Shown piece after piece: positions 1-5,957 of a stretch of DNA of 11,910 nt; within the stretch, counting starts at the first letter, position 1; each line of letters opens with the position of its first letter. The stretch is from an uncultured bacterium. Its GTDB lineage: Bacteria; Actinomycetota; Coriobacteriia; Coriobacteriales; Coriobacteriaceae. Under the pieces are notes generated by a model. That model ran no database searches. It was not told the origin of the DNA and worked only from the letters and a program-made list of their open reading frames with translations. The position numbers were made by a program, and so were the translations under genes. Location of the stretch: positions 1-11,910 of the forward strand of contig CAJMSV010000053.1 in assembly GCA_905216175.1 (NCBI GenBank), in the 5' to 3' direction.

Positions 1-521
1 CCGGCAAACGTCATGCGCCAGCCCACGGCCAAGCCAATGGCGCGACCGAGAGGCAGGCCAAAGATCTGCGCGATGGACGAGCCCGTAGCGATCATGCTGA
101 TGGCGAGCGCCCCGTGGCGTGTGTCAACCAGGCGCGACGCCATAATCGAGGCGACCGACCAGAACACGGCATGAGCGCACGCGACCACCAGGCGCGCGCA
201 GACCAGGATGGGATAAGTCGGCGCCACAGCGGACAGAAACTGGCCCAGCGAAAACACGGCCAGCACGCCCAGCAACATCCGCTTGAACTCAAAGCGCGAA
301 GCGAACACCATGAGCGGCAACGACAGCAGCATGACGCCCCAGGCATAGACCGAGATCATGATGCCCGCCTGGGCCTCGGTGAGCGAGAACGACGCGGCGA
401 TATCAGTCAAAAGGCCGATGGGCATAAACTCCGACGTGTTGAACACGAACGCACAGCAGGTGAGCCCGATGAGCGGGAGCCACTGCCTGAGCGTGATGCC
501 GTCTTGCTTTGTTTGAGCCAT
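1..521 (-). CDS. MFS transporter, SotB-type sugar/drug efflux (3' end outside window)
   Basis: This is the first 173 codons of a major facilitator superfamily permease; the gene continues past the window edge. The protein starts MAQTKQDG, and residues 28-40 read NTSEFMPIGLLTD, which matches from memory the TM1 signature of Escherichia coli SotB/YdeA and related sugar or drug exporters (NTTEFVPVGLLSD). A second match is GLPLGRAIG followed by GWRMTF near residues 155-172, in the TM5 position where efflux-type MFS proteins carry a glycine/proline motif. About five membrane segments are visible. The ATG at 519-521 is preceded by GGAGAGG at a good distance, which fixes the start. By family it would export sugars (such as arabinose or IPTG in E. 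coli) or drugs by proton antiport; the substrate here is unknown. It is transcribed alone from a clear promoter. The family call is secure, the substrate is not. Confidence 0.85.
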   Translation of the reverse strand, partial: MAQTKQDGITLRQWLPLIGLTCCAFVFNTSEFMPIGLLTDIAASFSLTEAQAGIMISVYAWGVMLLSLPLMVFASRFEFKRMLLGVLAVFSLGQFLSAVAPTYPILVCARLVVACAHAVFWSVASIMASRLVDTRHGALAISMIATGSSIAQIFGLPLGRAIGLAVGWRMTFA

Positions 522-558
522 ATAGGAAAACCTCTCCGATTATCTTGAGCGGTGGGCG

Positions 559-567
559 ATTATAGCA
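559..567 (-). promoter_or_regulatory. Extended -10 promoter of the MFS gene
   Basis: On the minus strand this reads TGCTATAAT, a perfect TATAAT hexamer with the TG-N extension. The start codon at 521 lies about 40 nt downstream, with the GGAGAGG ribosome binding site between. No good -35 hexamer is seen 17 nt upstream (TCATTT), as is common for extended -10 promoters. The rest of 522-696 shows nothing else that I can support. Confidence 0.65.
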
Positions 568-696
568 ATGAGAAGTCTATAAAATGAGCAACAAAAGAAT
601 TCTTGGAAAACGATTGTTAACAGACGGCGCGCCAATTCTGCTTAGAAAGCAAGGTACGCAGGAACTCAATGTCGAAAACGCGGCTTCATCTTCGGG

Positions 697-1524
697 CTAT
701 CGCGCCTGCTCGGATACGCACAAGGACACCCCCATGAGCACGTCAATTTCGAGCCAACTCGCAACCGCACAATGAACTAGCAAAAGCAGCATATAAGCAA
801 ACGCCCCATAATAAAGTCCCTCATGCACAAGCGCCGTCACTGAAAGTGCCGACGGCAGCGCCGCACTCGAAACTACCCATCCAACAAGAACCTGGATAGC
901 GCAACTTGCAACCAGGTTCCATGCCACCAGCAGCGTTGCGGGACGCGCGATTTCTCTCCAGGAGGAACGAAGCACCGTGACCGAACGCATGATGTAGCGT
1001 GGTGCAAACCGAATGCCTCGTAGTCCCCTCTGCTCCACGTCCGCATCTTCAATTAACACGAATACGAACGACGCGGAAAGAAGCGTCACGATTACTGCCA
1101 CCACAAGCGAGCACAACACCCCGAGCTGACTGCTCGCAAGCGAGGCAAAGACTACAATTGCCGATAAAATCAAGTGAACCAAATAAATTAGCAGCGCCCC
1201 AGAAATCTGGAGGGGAACCGTCGAGGCCAAGAGATAAACCGGAGGGGTTCGAGCAGGTTGCACCGTCTCTTTGGACCGGTCGACGGCAAATAATGAAAAA
1301 GCCACATTCGATAGAAGCAGGTTTAAAAAGGCCGCGACCACAGTGCAAATAAGCGTAATGGACGGATTGATATAGGCGAGCTCAGTTGCAACGTTTGATA
1401 CACCAATTTGAAGCGCGCTCATAACAAACAAGGGGATATATAACGCCATCGTGCAGCCACTCCGGCATTCCTTCGCCCGATCGCCCGATTCCAGAAAGAC
1501 ATTGAAGTTCTCTCGCAAGTTCAC
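697..1524 (-). CDS. Hypothetical polytopic membrane protein
   Basis: I do not recognise this 275-residue protein. It has a short polar N-terminus (residues 1-25), then hydrophobic stretches at about 27-45, 53-80, 97-128, 134-158, 194-222 and 228-256. This suggests six or seven membrane segments, with a basic, probably cytoplasmic loop at about 160-193 (several Arg). No catalytic motif, cofactor motif or transporter signature is visible. The start used is the GTG at 1522-1524, whose ribosome binding site is weak. An ATG at 1447-1449 (residue 26), preceded by CGGAGTGG, is a possible alternative that would drop the polar N-terminus. The gene follows the GH4 gene on the same strand after 90 nt with no clear terminator between, so read-through is possible. 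The two-segment and loop arrangement recalls small integral membrane families of unknown function, but I cannot assign one. Confidence 0.7.
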   Translation of the reverse strand: MNLRENFNVFLESGDRAKECRSGCTMALYIPLFVMSALQIGVSNVATELAYINPSITLICTVVAAFLNLLLSNVAFSLFAVDRSKETVQPARTPPVYLLASTVPLQISGALLIYLVHLILSAIVVFASLASSQLGVLCSLVVAVIVTLLSASFVFVLIEDADVEQRGLRGIRFAPRYIMRSVTVLRSSWREIARPATLLVAWNLVASCAIQVLVGWVVSSAALPSALSVTALVHEGLYYGAFAYMLLLLVHCAVASWLEIDVLMGVSLCVSEQAR

Positions 1525-1614
1525 TCTATACCCGTTTTCTTACTAAGCAGGGCGAACGGGCGCCAATATAAACGCCGGTCCGCCCATCCATAATTTCTAG
1601 TTTTAACGTCCAGA

Positions 1615-2988
1615 CTAGTCTGTCCAGCCGTCGATGTAGTCGCGGTTAAGCTCAAAGTACTGCGCGGCGATATCTTTCGCCAAGGAGTACGAATTAACGA
1701 GCGGGTGCATCGCGAGGCTCTCGACAATGTCGCGCTTCGATCGGTTAACGATGCCACGCGCCACGGTGCGCTCGTAGTACTTGACGCGACGAATCAATTC
1801 GAGGTTTCCCGCGGGCACAGAATCGGCTTCGACGCGATGCGGCACGCAGCCATCGGTGGAGATATCGCACGTTGACTCAATGACATCTGTATCGAGAAGG
1901 CCGGGGATGGCGCCATTGTTGGGGGTGCACAGGATCATCTGCTGCGTCTTGCCAGAGCGAGCAATATCCATGAAGCGGAGCGCGACACCTGCATATCCGC
2001 CAGCATCTTTGCCGTACACGTCAAACGTCCACGGCTTGTCGCGATGAATACCCGTCTCGGCCGCCATGTAGTTGTTTTCGCGCATTCCGTACCACTTCTC
2101 AAAGCACGCGAGGCCTTTTTCGAAGTCGTTCTCAATATCGATAGATGCAAGCTCGCTCGTCATTTCTCGATTAATTTCTTCGATTAGTTCGCCGCGCGTC
2201 TGGGGCGAAGAGAGAACGTTGGCAACGGCGCGCTCGCGATAGTAGAAATAGTATAGGTACTCATTTGGCACGCATCCGCGATTTAGGACGAGGTCCTTCT
2301 CGAAGAACCTAAGATCTGTATGAGCATATGCCCCGTCGTCGTGGATCAAGTCGGACATGATGTCCTCGCCGTCAACCGTCACATTGCGGAAGAACGAGAG
2401 GTGGTTGAGTCCATAGCACTCGCCCTGAACCGATGCGGGATCAACGCCTTTATACTCGGCAAACTGATGCAACATGCCCGAGGGGGCATCGCAAATGCCA
2501 TAAGTAAAATCATAGCCCATATCGCGTAGGGCCTGAGATACGACGCCAGCGGGATTAGTAAAGTTAAACACCTTGACGTCCGGCTTTGCGTACTTCTTGA
2601 TTAACTCGCAATACGAAGCAAGCGCAGGGACGGAGCGCATGGCAAAAGACACGCCGGCTGCGCCAGTCGTCTCTTGGCCAAGAACCCCATGCGAAAGAGC
2701 AATGCGCTCATCGCGAACGCGCATATGGTCCCCACCGACGCGAATCGTCGTGATCACGTAATCGGCGTCCTTAACGGCCTCGACTGCATCGCCCGTCAGT
2801 GAAAAATTAAGCGTGGGGCAAAGCATGCCCGAGACATGGGCGGCAAGGCCACCGTAGATGCGCAGCTTCTCGGGATCATTGTCCATAAACACAAGTTCGT
2901 CAATCCCAAGCGATGACGCCTGCTGGGCTATGCTCTTTGCCAAAAACATGGAGCGGACGCCACCGCCACCTATGACCGTAAGTTTCAT
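1615..2988 (-). CDS. Glycosyl hydrolase family 4, 6-phospho-beta- or alpha-glucosidase
   Basis: This cytoplasmic enzyme hydrolyses a phosphorylated disaccharide or glucoside delivered by a PTS; the family uses NAD+ and a divalent metal, usually Mn2+. The 457-residue length is normal. The Rossmann dinucleotide motif GGGGVRSM is at residues 7-14, IRVGG at 82-86, GQETTG at 104-109, NFTNPAG at 142-148, the metal-binding Cys166 in GICDAP, and the metal-binding His196 in GLNHLSF. The motif NNGAIPGL at 357-364 is also typical. NFTNPAG and the C-terminal region resemble 6-phospho-beta-glucosidases (LicH/CelF). The Cys-Asp-Ala-Pro tetrad has the Asp of 6-phospho-alpha-glucosidases (CDMP in MalA/GlvA). 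Specificity is therefore open. The start is the ATG at 2986-2988 after a GGGGGT ribosome binding site; an in-frame extension up to 3189 reads across the intergenic region and the start of the divergent regulator and is rejected. The gene is divergent from the RpiR-type regulator. Confidence 0.9.
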   Translation of the reverse strand: MKLTVIGGGGVRSMFLAKSIAQQASSLGIDELVFMDNDPEKLRIYGGLAAHVSGMLCPTLNFSLTGDAVEAVKDADYVITTIRVGGDHMRVRDERIALSHGVLGQETTGAAGVSFAMRSVPALASYCELIKKYAKPDVKVFNFTNPAGVVSQALRDMGYDFTYGICDAPSGMLHQFAEYKGVDPASVQGECYGLNHLSFFRNVTVDGEDIMSDLIHDDGAYAHTDLRFFEKDLVLNRGCVPNEYLYYFYYRERAVANVLSSPQTRGELIEEINREMTSELASIDIENDFEKGLACFEKWYGMRENNYMAAETGIHRDKPWTFDVYGKDAGGYAGVALRFMDIARSGKTQQMILCTPNNGAIPGLLDTDVIESTCDISTDGCVPHRVEADSVPAGNLELIRRVKYYERTVARGIVNRSKRDIVESLAMHPLVNSYSLAKDIAAQYFELNRDYIDGWTD

Positions 2989-3037
2989 ATCGAAACCCCC
3001 AATTAGCACATTCAATATTGCATGGTTCGCCTGTGTT

Positions 3038-3052
3038 TGGATATTGTATCCA
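3038..3052. promoter_or_regulatory. Palindrome over the divergent GH4/RpiR promoters, candidate operator
   Basis: The sequence TGGATA-TTG-TATCCA is a perfect 6-bp-arm inverted repeat in the 175-nt gap between the GH4 gene and its divergent regulator. On the minus strand it contains TACAAT, a 5/6 match to a -10 hexamer, about 55 nt before the GH4 start. On the plus strand it contains TATTGT, which lies 18 nt after TTGCAT (3018-3023) and could serve the regulator gene; both plus-strand boxes are weak. A palindrome covering both -10 positions is a natural place for the local RpiR-type protein to bind. Assigning it to that protein is inference. Confidence 0.4.
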
Positions 3053-3060
3053 GCATGGAG

Positions 3061-3156
3061 GGCCGCTTCCCGCCCCGGTTGCAAGGCGGGAAAGGAATTC
3101 CCCAAGGAGTTATTATTTACGCAACGGAAGCGGCCACACACGTCCGGCGGGAAGGA
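3061..3156 (+). promoter_or_regulatory. Regulator leader with mutually exclusive pairings, one hiding the ribosome binding site
   Basis: The left segment at 3061-3074 can pair in three ways. TTCCCGCC (3067-3074) pairs with GGCGGGAA at 3085-3092, an 8-bp local hairpin with a 10-nt loop. CTTCCCGCC (3066-3074) pairs with GGCGGGAAG at 3146-3154, a 9-bp helix covering the ribosome binding site of the gene starting at 3164. GGCCGCTTCC (3061-3070) pairs with GGAAGCGGCC at 3126-3135, a 10-bp helix. These share bases, so only one can form fully. This resembles a translational switch, but whether the transcript begins upstream of 3061 is unknown. Confidence 0.35.
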
Positions 3157-3163
3157 AGCACCG

Positions 3164-3916
3164 ATGGTTGATAAAAAGCAGATTTCCAAGCTCTACTCAG
3201 CCGCAAAGCTATCCGAAACCGAGCAAAGCGTACTCGAATACCTACTCAACAATATCGACACCCTCGATGATATTGGCATAAAACCCGTCGCCATGGCATG
3301 CTTTACCAGCATGACGACAGTCATCAGGCTTTCGAAAAAGCTCGGCTACCGTGGCTACCGCGAAATGATGTACGATCTCAAGCACCTTCAGCATGTCTCC
3401 CGCGAAATGAATCAATCACTCAAAGACAGTAGCGTCCACTTCGTATGTCACACCGGAGATGTAGACGTATTCATCGCCGCACTGCATCGCAACAGAATGA
3501 TCGGAGTAAACGGAGAGGGCTTCTCACGCATCGTTGCGCAGTACATGGCGACTAAGCTCGTTGGACTTGGCTTTTTGGCCGTCATACAGGACTTCCTAGA
3601 AACCGATCAGTTTGTCGAATCCAACCGAAATACGCTCAGCTGCATGATGCTCATATCCAAATCGGGCCAGACAGAAGCCATCCTGGAAACCGCAAGGGCA
3701 TGCCACGACGCGGGCATTACGACCCTCGCGTTTACCGGCAACGAAGACAGCGAGCTCGCCAAGACGGCAGACGCGATCTTTACGATACATGACGATCACC
3801 CAATGGATCTTAAGAACGTTAAGCCTAACTGCTTTACCGGAAGTTGTATTCTCGCATTCGAAGAACTATTGAGTATCTGCCTTGACAATCTAAAACAAGA
3901 AGGCCTGGCCCCCTAA
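3164..3916 (+). CDS. MurR/RpiR-family transcriptional regulator (GlvR-like context)
   Basis: This 250-residue protein has the two-domain layout of the family. The N-terminal helix-turn-helix region lies at about residues 1-77, with the recognition part around 45-68 (TSMTTVIRLSKKLGYRGYRE). A C-terminal SIS phosphosugar-binding domain spans about 100-240, with the loop ISKSGQT at 164-170. Such regulators sense a sugar phosphate and act as repressors or activators. The start is the ATG at 3164-3166 with GGAAGGA just upstream; an in-frame extension back to 2858 would overlap the divergent GH4 gene and is rejected. The gene sits between GH4 (divergent) and the EIICB permease (convergent, 62-nt gap). 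In Bacillus subtilis the RpiR-family protein GlvR controls a malA-glvR-malP operon with the same three components, so it most likely controls this locus. The family call is firm; the ligand and the sign of regulation are inference. Confidence 0.9.
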   Translation: MVDKKQISKLYSAAKLSETEQSVLEYLLNNIDTLDDIGIKPVAMACFTSMTTVIRLSKKLGYRGYREMMYDLKHLQHVSREMNQSLKDSSVHFVCHTGDVDVFIAALHRNRMIGVNGEGFSRIVAQYMATKLVGLGFLAVIQDFLETDQFVESNRNTLSCMMLISKSGQTEAILETARACHDAGITTLAFTGNEDSELAKTADAIFTIHDDHPMDLKNVKPNCFTGSCILAFEELLSICLDNLKQEGLAP

Positions 3917-3978
3917 ATCATGCGATAGGAAGCCAAGCCCTGGAATTGCGCTATGCAATTGAAAGCCACTTGCGCGTT

Positions 3979-5643
3979 TTACTCGTCACCGAGAACTTCG
4001 TGCACCTCAGAAGCGACTTCGCCGACACGAGGACCGTAAATGACCTGGATTGCCTTGTCGCTCAGGCGGATAACGCCCATAGCTTCAAGATTCTTGGTGA
4101 ACACCTCGTCGTCTGCAACCTTAGAACCATCCTTGACAATCACGCGAAGACGTGAGATGCAGTTGTCAAGATCATCAATGTTTTCAGCTCCACCAAGCGC
4201 TTCGACAATGCCAACAGCAAGCGCGCTGTCCTTGGTCGCACGGCCCTGGACTGCCTTCTCGGGAGTGCCATCAGACTCGCCCTTTGCCTCAGCGGCCTTT
4301 GCCTCGAACTCGGCTCTGCTGTTGATCAACTCAATATCGTCACCATCGTCTCGACCGGGCGTCTTGATATCGAACTTAGTAATAAAGAACCGGAAGAGGA
4401 AGAAAGCTGCCAGGAAAAAGGCGGGGAGCAGGATAAGGTACGGAAGCAGATTAAGCTTCTCGGGGCGGAATAAGAATGGGATCAGGTCCTTGATATTTCC
4501 CTGGTACACCGAAACGCCCATTGCCTCCGAGAGAACTTCACCCAGTCCGGAAAGCGGAGCGTAAACGCCAAAGTAGAGCCAGGGGGCGGCAAACAGGAAC
4601 GTAAAGAGAATAGGCTCCGTAACGCCAAAGAAAACAGTCGAAATCACTGTGGGGATTAAAAGACCAGCAACCTTCTTGCGGTTCTGGGGCTTGGCACAAG
4701 ACCACATAGCAAGGGCGATGCCCGGGAACAACGCGTAATCGTTAATGCCATAGCCAGCCATGAAGGCCCTAACCAAGAGCTTGTCACTGCTGGGAGAAGC
4801 GAGCTGTGCAAGCTGAATGGCGCTATTGCCCACCACGCGCGTTCCATCGACGACCATGGAGCCGCCAAGCTCAGTCCAATACATGGGCGTCTCGAGCAGC
4901 GGATGCAAGCCAAACGGCACAAGGCTCTCGAGCACCCAGCGATAGACAAACGTACCGACCAGACCGGAGCCTTTCACGAACGTCGCAATGCCCGAGAAGC
5001 ATCCACCGATGACGGGCCAGACGAAGTACATGATGCCGCCCAGGATGCCACCGGCGACCAGCGATACAATGGGGACGGTTCGACTGCCCGCAAAAAACGC
5101 CAGCGCCGTTGGAAGCTTGGTCTTGTAAAAACGGCCGGTGATCCAGGCGACCAGGCAGCCCACGATAATGCCGCCAAAGACACCAGAGCTGTAGCCAAAA
5201 AAGCCGAGCGAGGTAGTGTAGAGTGCGGACTGCTCACTCGCCTGAATGGACGTAAGGCCGACCTTCTGAAGAGCTTCCACCGTTGTATTGTCGGCAGCCA
5301 AGCCAGCTGCTCCAAGCAGAATCTCAACCGTCTTGAGCATGGTAAGATAGCAGACAAGGGCAGAAAAGGCAGCCCAGCCCTTCTCTTTGCGAGACAAGGA
5401 GAAGGCGCAGCCGACGGCAAACAAAACACCGAGGTTTCCAATGATTACCTCGCCGAGACCCTTAAATACCGAGAAGAACGTAAAGAGCGGCGAAGCGGCA
5501 TACCAGTCCCAATTAACGCCAAGGGACACAAGGGTCAGTTCGGTCGTAAAAACGCTACCGATACCCAAAAAGAGACCGGAAATGGCAATGAGCGTAATCG
5601 GAACGAGCATTGCCTTTCCGAACGATTGGAATTTTTCTTTCAT
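3979..5643 (-). CDS. PTS EIICB permease, glucose/maltose family (MalP/GlvC/MalX-like)
   Basis: This 554-residue inner-membrane permease imports a sugar and phosphorylates it. The EIIC domain covers about residues 1-425, with many membrane segments, GLHPLLETP at 246-254 (the conserved His region of the family) and GVTEP at 340-344. A charged linker at about 426-470 leads to the EIIB domain, where LDNCISRLRV carries the phosphorylated Cys495. The order C then B, the N-terminus FQSFGKAMLVP and the linker start KFDIKTPGR match, from memory, the maltose/alpha-glucoside proteins MalP (GlvC) and MalX. No EIIA domain follows, so phosphate must come from an EIIA in trans; one is encoded at 9898-10461. 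The start is the ATG at 5641-5643 behind GAGGAGGG; the longer reading frame upstream lacks support. It is convergent with the RpiR-type regulator. Whether the substrate is an alpha-glucoside, glucose or a beta-glucoside cannot be decided from sequence alone. Confidence 0.92.
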   Translation of the reverse strand: MKEKFQSFGKAMLVPITLIAISGLFLGIGSVFTTELTLVSLGVNWDWYAASPLFTFFSVFKGLGEVIIGNLGVLFAVGCAFSLSRKEKGWAAFSALVCYLTMLKTVEILLGAAGLAADNTTVEALQKVGLTSIQASEQSALYTTSLGFFGYSSGVFGGIIVGCLVAWITGRFYKTKLPTALAFFAGSRTVPIVSLVAGGILGGIMYFVWPVIGGCFSGIATFVKGSGLVGTFVYRWVLESLVPFGLHPLLETPMYWTELGGSMVVDGTRVVGNSAIQLAQLASPSSDKLLVRAFMAGYGINDYALFPGIALAMWSCAKPQNRKKVAGLLIPTVISTVFFGVTEPILFTFLFAAPWLYFGVYAPLSGLGEVLSEAMGVSVYQGNIKDLIPFLFRPEKLNLLPYLILLPAFFLAAFFLFRFFITKFDIKTPGRDDGDDIELINSRAEFEAKAAEAKGESDGTPEKAVQGRATKDSALAVGIVEALGGAENIDDLDNCISRLRVIVKDGSKVADDEVFTKNLEAMGVIRLSDKAIQVIYGPRVGEVASEVHEVLGDE

Positions 5644-5957
5644 CAATTCCCTCCTCAATGAGCCTCTACAAACGACTATTGCACCCCACGTCCCCACACA
5701 GGCGAAACGGAAGATATGTTCGGCAATAGACACAAAGTGATTGTAGAAAGGGGCACAAAAAATGTGCATCGGCATCGCGTAATGCGGTTAAATCGACCGA
5801 CGATTGCAAGTATTTACGAATCCGTAAACGGCAGCAAATAGGCAGCGAACGGCAACCTGCAGCGTAGGATAGTCCCCGCAGGCCGACAATTACCGGTATT
5901 TTGGCTCATATTTGTTGAATTGTTGCTCGCCCAAAAGCACGGAGCATCAACGCGCCC
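5644..5957. other. Intergenic region between EIICB and feoAB
   Basis: This 314-nt stretch holds no credible gene. Besides the promoter noted at 5740-5768 it contains an inverted repeat TTTACG-AATC-CGTAAA at 5813-5828, about 170 nt upstream of the EIICB start, which could be a second protein-binding site. An 8-bp palindrome TACCGGTA lies at 5891-5898. I see no GC-rich stem with a T run after the feoAB stop at 5958, so no intrinsic terminator for feoAB is apparent. Confidence 0.5.
5740..5768 (-). promoter_or_regulatory. Candidate EIICB promoter with palindrome in the spacer
   Basis: On the minus strand TGCACA (5768-5763, 4/6 match to a -35 box) is followed after 17 nt by TACAAT (5745-5740, 5/6 match to a -10 box). 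A start site would fall near 5733, leaving a leader of about 90 nt. The spacer contains an inverted repeat, GCACA-AAAAA-TGTGC (5753-5767), in a position where a bound protein would block or tune the promoter. The same TACAAT hexamer occurs in the GH4 upstream palindrome. Confidence 0.4.

Noticed and set aside
584..775. Small plus-strand reading frame of 63 codons
   Set aside because: It starts close to the MFS gene promoter, runs into the 3' end of the membrane-protein gene on the other strand, has only a weak ribosome binding site, and its protein has no recognisable features.
2989..3189. N-terminal extension of the GH4 protein
   Set aside because: It would read through the divergent promoter region and the first codons of the RpiR-type gene; the family N-terminus MKLTVIGGGG begins at 2988 after a ribosome binding site.
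3944..3960. AATTGC-GCTAT-GCAATT hairpin between the convergent regulator and EIICB genes
   Set aside because: The stem is only 6 bp, AT-rich and without a T run on either strand, so it is not supported as a terminator.
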